Part shown: positions 52,170 to 60,664 of the stretch, piece by piece
How positions within the stretch are numbered: the stretch's first letter is position 1
How the letters are laid out: every line of letters begins with the position of its first letter
DNA from: an uncultured Verrucomicrobiae bacterium
GTDB lineage: Bacteria; Verrucomicrobiota; Verrucomicrobiia; JADLBR01; CALLMV01
NCBI GenBank assembly: GCA_938005615.1
Contig: CALLMV010000013.1
Coordinates: 21,761-85,760 of the forward strand
Length of the DNA: 64,000 nt
Reading direction: 5' to 3'
Notes under the pieces: generated by a model
What the model saw: only the letters and a program-made list of their open reading frames with translations
What the model was told of the DNA's origin: nothing
Database searches by the model: none
Program-made: the position numbers and the translations under genes

Positions 52170-53434
52170 GCAGCCTGCCCGACTCCGCTAGAGAGAATGA
52201 CCTCGGGGCAAAGCTTTTTGCTGGCAAGGACTGGCTGGATGCGCGCGGGCCGATGGTGTTGTCCACGGCGATGTGGCAGCAACTGATCAAGCTTGGTCGT
52301 GTGTTGCGCAAGTTTCAGGAGGTTTGCGACGTGCTCTACATGCGCAGTGTCGAGGGACGTGCTCCGGCATACATCGCGCAGTGGCTGGATGCGGGGAAGC
52401 CGGAGTGGCTCATCGCTCACGCACGCCACGCGAGCCAGCGCGGTAAGGTGCCGCGTATCATCCGGCCAGATTTGCTGCTCGCAGGCGATGTGGTGCATTT
52501 GACAGAGTTGGATAGTGTGCCGGGAGGCATCGGGTTGACGGCTGCACTTCAGGAGCGTTTTTACGGTTCGCATTCTTCGATTGATACTGGCGGTGGAATG
52601 CTTGCGAGTTGGCAGAGGTTGTTTGCGGAGCATGATGTGATCATTTCGCAGGAGTCGGGCGATTACCGCCCAGAGATGGAGTGGCTCGCGGCGCGCACTG
52701 CGGGGCAAGTTGTATTTTCTGCTGAGGACTACGTGCCGCGGGGGAGGGCGGTTTATCGGTTTGTGGAGTGTTTTGATCTGCCGCAAATAAAGCACACGCA
52801 GGAGTGGCTGGCAGCAGCGGAGGGTGGCACGGTGTTTACACCGCCGATGCGTCCGCATCTCGAGGAGAAGCTGTGGTTGGCGTTGTTGTGGCTTCAGCCG
52901 CTGGAGCAGGAGTGGCGTGGTTTGTTGGGGGAGGCTTACTTCAAGATGATGCGCGAGATCACCCCGCGTTCGTGGGTGGTGTGCCCGGAGGCTTTGCCAC
53001 CGCACGCGGTGCTGCCTGGGCTGGAGGTGAATTCTTGGAACGATGTGAAGGAGTTTTCGCAGAAGCGTCGGCAGCTCGTGCTGAAGCCATCGGGCTTCTC
53101 GCCTTTGGCGTGGGGGGCGCGCGGAGTGGTGATGGGGCACGATGTCTCGCAAGGTGAGTGGGCCGAGGCGCTGGATCGTGCTTTGAAGGATTTTGCGACA
53201 ACGCCACATATTTTGCAGGAATTTCGCCCAGCGATGCCCGTGGAGTTGCCCCACATCGCCCGCTCGGGTGAAGACGCTACAATGAAGGCACGTGTGCGGT
53301 TGTGCCCGTATTATTTCTTGGAAAAAGAACAGGTCACGCTGGCCGGTGTGCTCGTGACCGGCTGTCCGGCCAACAAGAAAATCATCCATGGAATGAGTGA
53401 TGCGGTGATCACTATTGCGGGAAGCGCTGTGTGA
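52166..53434 (+). CDS. Conserved protein, probable ATP-grasp-type ligase
   Basis: 422 residues, cytoplasmic. The C-terminal half has QLVLKPSGFSPLAWGARGVVMGHDVS, PHILQEFRPAMPVEL and LCPYYFLEKEQVTLAGVLVTGCPANKKIIHGMSDAVITIAG, an arrangement like the ATP-grasp region of glutathionylspermidine-synthase-like proteins (lysine and aromatic nucleotide-contact pattern VLKPSG, glycine-rich loop GARG). The N-terminal half has no recognised domain. An ATP-grasp enzyme would form an amide with a carboxylate. It is coupled to the M14 peptidase (4-nt overlap) and followed 89 nt on by a lysine 2,3-aminomutase, suggesting a joint role with amino acids or small peptides. The fold call is tentative. Confidence 0.6.
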   Translation: MSSLPDSARENDLGAKLFAGKDWLDARGPMVLSTAMWQQLIKLGRVLRKFQEVCDVLYMRSVEGRAPAYIAQWLDAGKPEWLIAHARHASQRGKVPRIIRPDLLLAGDVVHLTELDSVPGGIGLTAALQERFYGSHSSIDTGGGMLASWQRLFAEHDVIISQESGDYRPEMEWLAARTAGQVVFSAEDYVPRGRAVYRFVECFDLPQIKHTQEWLAAAEGGTVFTPPMRPHLEEKLWLALLWLQPLEQEWRGLLGEAYFKMMREITPRSWVVCPEALPPHAVLPGLEVNSWNDVKEFSQKRRQLVLKPSGFSPLAWGARGVVMGHDVSQGEWAEALDRALKDFATTPHILQEFRPAMPVELPHIARSGEDATMKARVRLCPYYFLEKEQVTLAGVLVTGCPANKKIIHGMSDAVITIAGSAV

Positions 53435-53523
53435 TGATTGTTTGAAAATGGCGATGTTTTTTGAGCCGCGAGAATTGAAGGATATTTGACAGGGTGGGGA
53501 GAGGAATTACTGTGGCACTTTAG

Positions 53524-54765
53524 ATGAATACGAATATTTCGCGCCGTGAAACTCAGGCGCTTGATGCCCCACAATCCGCCGAGGAACTGAAACTCTTTAA
53601 CACTACCAAACGCGTGGGATGGGAACATGTGTCGGATGCGGAGTGGCAGGATTGGCACTGGCAGTTGCGCCAGAGTGTGCGGACGCTGGAACAACTCGAA
53701 AGCTTGATGCGCCTGACTCCCGAGGAGCGAGCCGGTGCGCTGTTGAGCGGGAGCAAGCTGGCCTTGGGCATCACGCCGTATTTTTTCAACGTGATGGATC
53801 GTGAGGATCCGCACTGCGCGGTGCGTCGGCAGGTGGTGCCGCGACTGGAGGAAACGGTGTATCAGCCTGATGAGATGATCGATCCGTGCGGGGAGGACAG
53901 GGATATGGTCGCGCCGGGGTTGGTGCATCGTTATCCGGATCGTGTGTTGTTTTTGGTGACGGATCGGTGCGCGAGTTATTGCAGATACTGCACGCGCAGT
54001 CGCGTGGTGAGCGGAGTGGGTGAGCAGCATCTGGAGGCCGACCACGCAGCGGCTTTGGATTACATCCGCCAACATCCGGAGGTGCGGGATGTGCTGCTGT
54101 CGGGGGGTGATCCGCTGTTGTTTTCTGATGCAAAGTTGGAGTCGTTGCTCTCAGCGTTGCGGGAGATCCGGCATGTGGAGTTTGTGCGGATCGGGACGCG
54201 GATTCCGATTTTTCTGCCGCAACGGATTACGACGGAACTCTGTGCGATGTTGCGGAAGTATCATCCGCTCTGGATCAGCATTCACACAAATCATCCGCGC
54301 GAGTTGACTGCGGAGAGTCGGACGGCCTTGGAGCGGTTGGCCGATGCAGGTATTCCTTTAGGCAACCAGAGTGTGCTGCTGCGCGGTGTGAACGACAGCG
54401 CGGCGGTATTGAAGGCGTTGTTCCAGAAGTTGCTGATCTGCCGCGTGCGGCCGTATTATTTGTATCAGTGCGATTTAATTCGAGGGAGTTCTCATCTGCG
54501 TGTGCCAGTGCGGGAGGGGTTGCGGATCATGGAGCAGTTGCGCGGCCACACGACGGGTTACGCTGTGCCGCAGTATGTGGTGGACGGACCGGGCGGAGGC
54601 GGGAAAATTCCGTTGAATCCGGAGTATTTTTTAGCTCACGACGGACGGGCGTTGATTTTAAGGAACTTCGAGGGGAAAATTTACGAGTATCCCGAAGAGC
54701 CTTGGCCCGGCTACCCGCCTCCGGCACGCGAGACGGACGAATTGCGCAGTCTGGGACGCGATTAA
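53524..54765 (+). CDS. kamA: KamA-family radical SAM protein (lysine 2,3-aminomutase)
   Basis: 413 residues. The radical SAM cluster motif is CASYCRYC (Cys 149, 153, 156). The PLP lysine is in GPGGGGKIP (Lys 361), and the aspartates that bind lysine in KAM are retained in YQCDLIRG (Asp 317) and VVDGPGGG (Asp 354). SGGDPLL and TNHPREL are also typical. It interconverts alpha- and beta-lysine, or is related to EpmB that modifies EF-P lysine; the extended size (413 versus about 340 for EpmB) favours KAM. The EF-P ligase EpmA is not in the window. Neighbours are an M14 peptidase and an ATP-grasp-like protein. Confidence 0.9.
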   Translation: MNTNISRRETQALDAPQSAEELKLFNTTKRVGWEHVSDAEWQDWHWQLRQSVRTLEQLESLMRLTPEERAGALLSGSKLALGITPYFFNVMDREDPHCAVRRQVVPRLEETVYQPDEMIDPCGEDRDMVAPGLVHRYPDRVLFLVTDRCASYCRYCTRSRVVSGVGEQHLEADHAAALDYIRQHPEVRDVLLSGGDPLLFSDAKLESLLSALREIRHVEFVRIGTRIPIFLPQRITTELCAMLRKYHPLWISIHTNHPRELTAESRTALERLADAGIPLGNQSVLLRGVNDSAAVLKALFQKLLICRVRPYYLYQCDLIRGSSHLRVPVREGLRIMEQLRGHTTGYAVPQYVVDGPGGGGKIPLNPEYFLAHDGRALILRNFEGKIYEYPEEPWPGYPPPARETDELRSLGRD

Positions 54766-54766
54766 C

Positions 54767-55282
54767 ATGGAGTGGCTGGCCGCTCTGGTTGTTGGCCTCA
54801 TGTGGGTGCTGGGGCTGGTGGGCTTGGTGATCCCCGTCTTGCCTGGGCCAACTTTGATTATGGCTTCTGCCTGGGTCTGCAAACTTCTGGTGCCTGATTC
54901 GATGGATTGGTCTTGGGTTTTTTGGGTGACGGGCATCTGGTTTTTTGCGTCATTGGTGGATTTCTTTGCTTCTGTGATTGGAGCTAAAGCAATGGGGTCG
55001 AGCCAGTGGGGGCTTTTCGGTGCCATGGCTGGAGCTTTCGTTGGGTTATTTTTCCTTCCGTTTGGTTTGATCTTGGGTCCTCTTCTGGGTGCTTTTTTTG
55101 CAGAGTTGCTAGTAGCGAGACGCTCGCCAGTGAGTTCTAGTAAAGCAAGCGTTGGAGCTGGGCTAGGACTTGTGATTGGTAAATTGGTACAAGTTTTTGC
55201 CTCATTGGGTATGATGGCTGTTATGGCTTGGGCGGTTGTTGGTGTTCGCCTACTTAATTTCTCCGGACAAAATCCAACTTAG
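54767..55282 (+). CDS. DUF456 family membrane protein
   Basis: 171 residues, four to five membrane segments. VLGLVGLVIPVLPGPTLIMASAWVCKLL, then VDFFASVIGAKAMGSSQWGLFGAMAGAFVGLFFLPFGLILGPLLGAFFAELL and a final segment match DUF456: the G-G-Q/W-G motif GASQWG-like and GPLLGAFFAEL are conserved. Function unknown. It begins 1 nt after the kamA stop, so it is in the same transcript. Confidence 0.82.
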   Translation: MEWLAALVVGLMWVLGLVGLVIPVLPGPTLIMASAWVCKLLVPDSMDWSWVFWVTGIWFFASLVDFFASVIGAKAMGSSQWGLFGAMAGAFVGLFFLPFGLILGPLLGAFFAELLVARRSPVSSSKASVGAGLGLVIGKLVQVFASLGMMAVMAWAVVGVRLLNFSGQNPT

Positions 55283-55333
55283 AAACCAATTTACATCCAT
55301 AGTACTGATTTCTGCGGCAATCAACCTTTTGAA

Positions 55334-55897
55334 ATGCACCGATTCGCAGTTGTTGACTGGAATGCTACTCATCTTATGTTCGCGTTAGTGAATGACGAAG
55401 GAATCTGGGTGCACGCGGAGCATTCCGTGCTATGGCTAAAAGTGAATGGTCGTGGTAGTTTTCAGAACGCACATTTCCTAAAGGATTTGTTGGAAGATGC
55501 TTTAGCTCACCGTGAGAGGATCACTTCTGCTTGTATCGATTTGAGTCAATGTACAGGACTTGATAGTACATTCCTCGGAGCACTAGCGGGCATGGCGATT
55601 CAAATCAAAAAATGCGGTGGTACAACAACCATCTTTGGTGCAAGTGGCCGCAACAGGGAGCTACTCGAAAACATGGGTTTGAACTTGCTGGTAACCCTTA
55701 AAGAAGACTCAGAAATTCCTTGTTGGCAGACCCTCCGGAAACATAATGGGAGCGTAGCCGACAAAGAGTCTGCAGCGGCAATCATGCTCGAAGCTCATGA
55801 AACGCTCGCAGAGCTCAGCCAAAAAAACCAGACGCAGTTTCAAAACGTCATCGATTATTTGCGTAAACGAGCTGCGAAACAAAATTCCCTCACATGA
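55334..55897 (+). CDS. STAS-domain protein (anti-sigma factor antagonist-like)
   Basis: 187 residues. The STAS fold lies at about 30-125: VLWLKVNGRGSFQNAHFLKDLLEDAL, then SACIDLSQCTGLDSTFLGALAGMAIQIKKCGG with the phosphorylatable-serine loop LDSTFLG, and TTTIFGASGRNRELLENMGL. Such proteins are turned on when a PP2C phosphatase removes a phosphate. The next gene encodes exactly such a phosphatase, overlapping by 4 nt (ATGA). The C-terminal 60 residues are helical and may interact with another partner. An upstream start at 55334 is preceded by a weak purine run. Confidence 0.82.
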   Translation: MHRFAVVDWNATHLMFALVNDEGIWVHAEHSVLWLKVNGRGSFQNAHFLKDLLEDALAHRERITSACIDLSQCTGLDSTFLGALAGMAIQIKKCGGTTTIFGASGRNRELLENMGLNLLVTLKEDSEIPCWQTLRKHNGSVADKESAAAIMLEAHETLAELSQKNQTQFQNVIDYLRKRAAKQNSLT

Positions 55898-57396
55898 TTT
55901 TACCTTGGATTTTTGCTACCTTGTCAGCAGGAACTGCAATCGTTTTGGGCATCTTGCTCCGCAAGGCTCATCAAGAAAAAACACAACTTGAAAAGCGTGT
56001 GGAGCGCTTTCGCCGCGAAAGAAAGTCCCTGCTCGGAATGATGCATGACTTAGGGGAAGCTTTTAACGCTGACCTTACACCATCGGATTTGCTCGACATT
56101 GTAACACGAACCGCTGCGGAGGTACTCGAGGCACGTGGTGCAGCTTACTATCGATGGGATCCTCAAAAAAATTCATTCTCCTGTGTCAGTGTACAAAAGG
56201 CTTTCCCGCCCCTACACCGCATAGCACCGGAAGCTGAGGTGAAATTAACCGCGCGAATAGAATATCTTCATGAAGTGCTTCTTCATGAAAAATTCCCCGG
56301 CGATCATCCGCTTTTGTCTTCCATAGTTCAAAAAGGAGAGCTGCTATTGCCAGACGCAACCAAAGACGATCGCTTACCTGCACACAAAGAGCCACACCTG
56401 AGATTTCATAGCTTAATCATGTGTTCGATGGTGAGTCGCGGTCAAATTTATGGCGTATTGGCAGTGGCAAATCGTCAAGACGGTCTTCAATTTAACCGCG
56501 CGGATTTAGATCTCTTAGAGGTTATCGCCTCCCAGGCAGCGTTCTCATTACAAAGCGCAATTTTGTTAAAAGTTGCTGCAGATAAACAAAAACTTGAACG
56601 CGACGTGGATGTGGCTGGTGAAATACAGCGAATTCTATTGCCAGACTGCTCTCCTGTTGTTCCTGGTTATCACATTTCCGGCCAGAATATTGCGGCACAG
56701 CGCCTCAGTGGAGACTACTACGATTTCATCTCGCTACCCCAAGGACGTCTTGGGATTGTCATTGCCGATGTATCTGGCAAGGGTTTGCCTGCCTCGTTAA
56801 TCATGACAAACTGCCGGGCAATTCTTCGCTCGCAAGCCCCACTGCAAAGCTCCCCCGCAGGGGTGCTCCGTGCTGTCAACCGCCAGATCCAGCCAGATAT
56901 GCAAAGGGACATGTTTGTCACGATGATTTACGCGGTGTTAGACCCAACAAATCACACAATTACCCTCGCCCGGGCCGGACACGAGCTACCTATACTTTGG
57001 TGCCGTGGTCATGCCGAACTAATAAAATCTCCTGGTATGGCGGTTGGAATAGACTCTGGCGAAATTTTTGATCAATTCATTCAAGACACCACAATTACCC
57101 TCGAGCCGGGTGATGTGTTTTTGCTCTACACTGACGGAGTTACAGAGGCGCAGGATTCTCAACACAACGAATTTGGAAGAGATGCGCTCAAGCAGGTGTT
57201 GCGGGGCGGTGTCGGTGATAATTCGAAAAACATTCTCGAAAAAATCATCCGGCGTATTGAACGATTTCGAGGTGAGGCCCCGGCCTACGATGACATTACT
57301 CTCGTTGTGGTACAGCGCAACGCTTTGCGCTCAAATCACTCCCAACTGAGCCACGATAAGGAACTTGAAAATCCATCAGTCGCAATTGCAGACTAG
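55894..57396 (+). CDS. GAF-PP2C serine/threonine phosphatase (SpoIIE/RsbU type)
   Basis: 500 residues. One N-terminal membrane segment (LPWIFATLSAGTAIVLGILL), a short coiled coil, a GAF sensor domain (about 50-220, SLLGMMHDLGEAFNADLTPSDLLDIVTRTA ... ASQAAFSLQSAILL), then the SpoIIE/PP2C domain (about 235-460): GDYYDFISLP, IVIADVSGKGLPASLIMT, ILARAGHELPILW-like ALARAGHELPI, LYTDGVTEAQD and DDITLVVVQR, holding the metal-binding Asp residues. It is expected to dephosphorylate the preceding STAS protein. No anti-sigma kinase is adjacent. Confidence 0.9.
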   Translation: MILPWIFATLSAGTAIVLGILLRKAHQEKTQLEKRVERFRRERKSLLGMMHDLGEAFNADLTPSDLLDIVTRTAAEVLEARGAAYYRWDPQKNSFSCVSVQKAFPPLHRIAPEAEVKLTARIEYLHEVLLHEKFPGDHPLLSSIVQKGELLLPDATKDDRLPAHKEPHLRFHSLIMCSMVSRGQIYGVLAVANRQDGLQFNRADLDLLEVIASQAAFSLQSAILLKVAADKQKLERDVDVAGEIQRILLPDCSPVVPGYHISGQNIAAQRLSGDYYDFISLPQGRLGIVIADVSGKGLPASLIMTNCRAILRSQAPLQSSPAGVLRAVNRQIQPDMQRDMFVTMIYAVLDPTNHTITLARAGHELPILWCRGHAELIKSPGMAVGIDSGEIFDQFIQDTTITLEPGDVFLLYTDGVTEAQDSQHNEFGRDALKQVLRGGVGDNSKNILEKIIRRIERFRGEAPAYDDITLVVVQRNALRSNHSQLSHDKELENPSVAIAD

Positions 57397-57456
57397 CAAC
57401 TTGTTCGAAAATTTATACAAAAGGAACAAAGTTTATAAAAAAAATAGAATTGGGGA

Positions 57457-57492
57457 GATCACTTTATTTATAGGCTAGCCTCCTTATTGATC
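57457..57492. terminator. Inverted repeat between convergent genes
   Basis: GATCA (57457-57461) and TGATC (57488-57492) flank the palindrome AGGCTAGCCT (57472-57481). It lies between the PP2C gene (plus) and the BamE-like gene (minus); its right arm touches the latter's stop. A run of eight T occurs about 20 nt further on the minus strand (57437-57444). A role in termination is plausible but the geometry is not classical. Confidence 0.3.
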
Positions 57493-57730
57493 ACTTTACC
57501 ATTGAGAAAAGTAATTGTGATTTTTTTTGACCTTGACTGTACTTGTAAACAGTGCCGGAAAGCAGCCCTAGCATTGAAGAGCTATCCAAATTTTGAGGTT
57601 TTCCGAGAATAGATCTGACCTCTTGCTCGGTCATGCCCTCGGTAATTTTTGCGAAGTTATCTGGGGTTAATCTCGAACAGGAACACAAAAAGAATACTAG
57701 GCTATATAAGAGAACGTTAAATCTTTTCAT
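57491..57730 (-). CDS. Small BamE/SmpA-like lipoprotein
   Basis: 79 residues: MKRFNVLLYSLVFFLCSCSRL with a lipobox (LCSC), then LTPDNFAKITEGMTEQEVRSILGKPQNLDSSSMLG, which is the SmpA/OmlA (BamE) fold signature (KIxxGMTxxEVxxILGxP), and VYKYSQGQKKSQLLFSM. BamE-type lipoproteins support outer-membrane protein assembly, but this short fold is used widely. It is downstream of the Ras-like GTPase gene by 41 nt on the same strand. Confidence 0.75.
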   Translation of the reverse strand: MKRFNVLLYSLVFFLCSCSRLTPDNFAKITEGMTEQEVRSILGKPQNLDSSSMLGLLSGTVYKYSQGQKKSQLLFSMVK

Positions 57731-57771
57731 AAATCACAAGTGAACTAAATGAGTGAAGTTGGCGATAACAA

Positions 57772-58287
57772 TTAGGATGCTGGTTGCTGATCGGCCTGCA
57801 GCATCATGGAAGCCAGAGTCATGAACGCCTCTTCCACTCCGTCACCGGTTTTTGCACTTGTGATAAAAACTGGTGCGTGCTGGGCGATTTGATGAATTGT
57901 TTCTTGGCTGATTTCCCAGCGATCCATGAGATCAGCTTTATTGAAGAGTATCGCATAGGGGAGGTTGCCCAGTTCAGAGTCTTCAACCTTCCTAAGGATG
58001 TTAAGGCCATCCTCATAGGTGGAAGCACAAGTAAGATCTACGACAAACAAATAACCTGAGGAGCCTTTGAGGTAGCTAGTGCGGTAGCGCTCGAAATTAT
58101 TTTCTCCCGCCAAATCCCAGATGATTAGTGTGACAGGAGTGCCATCCACATGGACAATTTTTTTATCCACCTTTACTCCAATGGTGGAGTGATACACATC
58201 CGAATAGATGTTTTTTACAAAGCGTTCGGTGCAGCTCGTCTTTCCTACGCCGGGCACACCCAACATGCAGATCTTTTTTTGAATCAT
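57772..58287 (-). CDS. Ras-like small GTPase (Rab-like, bacterial Rup type)
   Basis: 171 residues from ATG 58287; a TTG at 58299 overlaps the upstream stop. G1 GVPGVGKTS (Lys and Thr for phosphate and Mg), G2 with STIGVKVDK, G3 WDLAGENN (Trp-Asp-Leu-Ala-Gly-Glu, where eukaryotic Rab has WDTAGQE), G4 NKADL, G5 SAKTGDG. It lacks a lipidation C-terminus (ends QQPAS). Eukaryote-like small GTPases occur in bacteria as MglA and the uncharacterised Rup families. Its start is next to the OmpA-domain gene's stop; a BamE-like lipoprotein follows. Likely a switch regulating that envelope protein. Confidence 0.85.
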   Translation of the reverse strand: MIQKKICMLGVPGVGKTSCTERFVKNIYSDVYHSTIGVKVDKKIVHVDGTPVTLIIWDLAGENNFERYRTSYLKGSSGYLFVVDLTCASTYEDGLNILRKVEDSELGNLPYAILFNKADLMDRWEISQETIHQIAQHAPVFITSAKTGDGVEEAFMTLASMMLQADQQPAS

Positions 58288-58295
58288 ATTCGATG

Positions 58296-60191
58296 TCAAT
58301 TTTCTGAAGCGAAAATATCTGAAGTGCGCCCAATCAGGCTAGCCTGTTGGACACGGAATGAGACACGACGGCGAAAATCATTCGGGTTGATACCTTCGGG
58401 AACACTCACATTTACAGCGGGTCCCACACCACGTGTATCAAGGTTTTGCATGTGCAGTCCCTGGTCGAGCAACATGCTCAGAACGCGGTTGGCACGTGTA
58501 TTGCCTAGGATGTCATTTTCCACGAGCTGACCAGTGGGGTCTGTGTGGCCAACGATAACAAGCATTACTTCGCGGCCAATCCGCTCGGCAATCTCAAGGC
58601 ATTGCTTGAAGTCATTAGCAACGCTGGCGATTTTCCAGAGTTGATCTTCCCGGGGATTAGGCTGATTGACGTCAAAAAGGATGTTGACGTTTTGTATTTC
58701 GTTGATCTTGCGTTGAAGCTCAAGGGCCAACTGTTCTTGGGTTTTTTTGCGTTCGGCAAGCAGCTCTGCATCGAGGTTTTCAAGATTAGAGGTATTAATC
58801 CCGCTTAATCCCATGACTGCAGGCCAACTTCGCTCTATTCGCTGGATGAAATCGTCTCGTGCTCGGCCGCTCACATAAAGTACATCACCAATGACTTGGA
58901 TATTAACACCCTCAGGAATAGGGGAGAGCTTTTCAAAGACCCGCTGTTCAATCATTTTCGGGTCCATGGATACGACTAAGCGTTCTGTGAGTTTGAAGTG
59001 ATCTGGATTCAGTCCTCTTTCTCGCAAAATTTGATCTATCTGCCGAGCCAAAGCATCGCGTGTGATGACCAGACTGGCTTCGCCTGTAAAGATATTGATG
59101 CGAACTTGACTGAGTTGAAAGCCCGGTTCTGCGTTGAGTTGAGCATCTAGCTCCTTTTGAAGTTTATAGTTGCCGTAGACAAATTTACCATATGTGTAAG
59201 CCCCGTAACCCATCGCGGCCAGTATGGATACAAGCAGGATCCAAAATATAATTCCCAGTCCTTTCTTTCTCTCGCGGTCTTTCTGGATGAGACATTCTTC
59301 AAGAATGGGACGCGCAAGAATAAATGGCGATACATCACCAGAGAATTCCGCCAGCTCTACGCGCAGATCTTTGTGTACGTTTTCCAAAGCTATGCGGAGT
59401 ATATCGGAAATCTGCGGGGGAGGTTCTCCACGAACCGCGGCAGCTATTAAGGCTTGAGGACCTTGTTCGATGAAGACAGTTAGGTCGCCAACACGGATAC
59501 GTTCCAAAGTTTCGTCCGGACTCATGCTAAATGAATCTCGCACAAAATCTCTAATCGCGGACAACATACTCGAGACGATTTGCGGATCTTGGGCGGTGCC
59601 TTCTTCCAAAGCCAGGTGTTCAAGGAGGATACCAGTTTCGCGATGGATAAGGAAGACCTGCTCGACTCGGTAAGCAATTGTATGGCTCAGCACAACTTCC
59701 GCAAAGCTGCGGCCCGTGCGCCAAGCCTCCAATCGCCAGCGCAGACCGCGCAACGTGAATGCATGCTCGAGTCCTTGGCTAATATTCTGCAGAATGCCCG
59801 CGATAGACGAGGAGATGGATTTACGTATTGTGGTGCCTATTATGGGAAATAGGGCGTCTATAAATAGCTGTGGTTTTTTTCGAAAGAGTGTCTGCAGTGA
59901 TTCCATCACGTGTGGCAGGATAGCTTTGTTCATCCTGCTGTCTTTAAGGCCTCTTCGAGCTATGGCTTCGGGGAGAACTTCGCTGATAATGTTTGCACGG
60001 TTGGACTGATCCTTAAGCATCTCCTCGAGCATATCCAATCGGTTTCTTTCACGCTCGTTGAGAAGAGCAACCAGCTGCTCGTAAGGGTCATTAAATCGTT
60101 CTTGAATAGAACTCTCATGGGTGTACGTCGTTTTTCCACCGTTTGAGTTTTGCGGTGGTACATGAAAGTGAAACGAACGGCTGTTATTCAC
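58296..60191 (-). CDS. OmpA-domain protein linked to small GTPase
   Basis: 631 residues. A large cytoplasmic N-terminal region (1-305) with helical segments (ERFNDPYEQLVALLNERERNRLDMLEEMLKDQ, LPEAIARRGLKDSRM), one membrane segment (about 312-340, GLGIIFWILLVSILAAMGYGAYTYG), a periplasmic part with a BON-like region (about 365-455, SQVRINIFTGEASLVITRDAL ... VNIQVIGDVLYVSGRA), a helical stalk and a C-terminal OmpA peptidoglycan-binding domain (about 505-610; ILFDVNQPNPREDQ, VGHTDPTGQ, NTRANRVLSMLLDQG). It bridges cytoplasm and cell wall. The Ras-like GTPase gene overlaps its end; the coiled-coil gene lies upstream. Confidence 0.85.
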   Translation of the reverse strand: MNNSRSFHFHVPPQNSNGGKTTYTHESSIQERFNDPYEQLVALLNERERNRLDMLEEMLKDQSNRANIISEVLPEAIARRGLKDSRMNKAILPHVMESLQTLFRKKPQLFIDALFPIIGTTIRKSISSSIAGILQNISQGLEHAFTLRGLRWRLEAWRTGRSFAEVVLSHTIAYRVEQVFLIHRETGILLEHLALEEGTAQDPQIVSSMLSAIRDFVRDSFSMSPDETLERIRVGDLTVFIEQGPQALIAAAVRGEPPPQISDILRIALENVHKDLRVELAEFSGDVSPFILARPILEECLIQKDRERKKGLGIIFWILLVSILAAMGYGAYTYGKFVYGNYKLQKELDAQLNAEPGFQLSQVRINIFTGEASLVITRDALARQIDQILRERGLNPDHFKLTERLVVSMDPKMIEQRVFEKLSPIPEGVNIQVIGDVLYVSGRARDDFIQRIERSWPAVMGLSGINTSNLENLDAELLAERKKTQEQLALELQRKINEIQNVNILFDVNQPNPREDQLWKIASVANDFKQCLEIAERIGREVMLVIVGHTDPTGQLVENDILGNTRANRVLSMLLDQGLHMQNLDTRGVGPAVNVSVPEGINPNDFRRRVSFRVQQASLIGRTSDIFASEN

Positions 60192-60225
60192 AAATTCCCT
60201 AAGTTATTGAATAATAGCACCTGTT

Positions 60226-60251
60226 ACCGCATTACAAACCAAAAATGCGGT
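60226..60251. promoter_or_regulatory. Hairpin between the coiled-coil gene and the OmpA-domain gene
   Basis: ACCGCATT / AATGCGGT, a perfect 8-bp stem with a 10-nt loop, in the 72-bp gap between two minus-strand genes. It may regulate differential expression inside the operon by processing or attenuation. No U tract follows. Confidence 0.35.
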
Positions 60252-60263
60252 TTATTCAGAAGG

Positions 60264-60635
60264 CTAGTGCGACATACTTTCTTGGTCTTCGCGTAGACGC
60301 GCTGCCATAGATTCTAGCATCTCTGCAACTCCAAGTTTGTCTGCTTTGTCACGTTTAATATCGCGGATCATGGATGAAACGTCATCCGATAGAGTTTTAA
60401 GTGCATGCTCAACGGTATTAATGTGTTGGCGAAATTCCGTACGTAGTTGAGCAGACATTCGTGCAATTGATTCATCCAAGGATGAGAGCCTTTGGTCTAT
60501 GGAGCGAAACTCATTTCCGAAGAGGATGTCTCGTACTTTGTCGAGTTTCTCGGCTCCCTCAGGCCCGCTCTGCGGGACACGAAGATGCGAATGCGTTTCG
60601 CTTTCTTCGATTCTGTTATCGTTTTCTGTGATCAT
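60264..60635 (-). CDS. Coiled-coil protein of the GTPase/OmpA operon
   Basis: 123 residues from ATG 60635, which has a Shine-Dalgarno (AAAAAGGAAC) about 8 nt upstream; the longer frame to 60695 runs into the kinase gene. No membrane segment. The region LDKVRDILFGNEFRSIDQRLSSLDESIARMSAQLRTEFRQHINTVEHALKTLSDDVSSMIRDIKRDKADKL is a continuous heptad-type coiled coil, probably dimeric or a partner for the helical N-terminus of the OmpA-domain protein next to it. It follows the PAS hybrid kinase by 29 nt. Function unknown. Confidence 0.72.
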   Translation of the reverse strand: MITENDNRIEESETHSHLRVPQSGPEGAEKLDKVRDILFGNEFRSIDQRLSSLDESIARMSAQLRTEFRQHINTVEHALKTLSDDVSSMIRDIKRDKADKLGVAEMLESMAARLREDQESMSH

Positions 60636-60664
60636 ACCTATGTTCCTTTTTGATGTTCTCTTTG

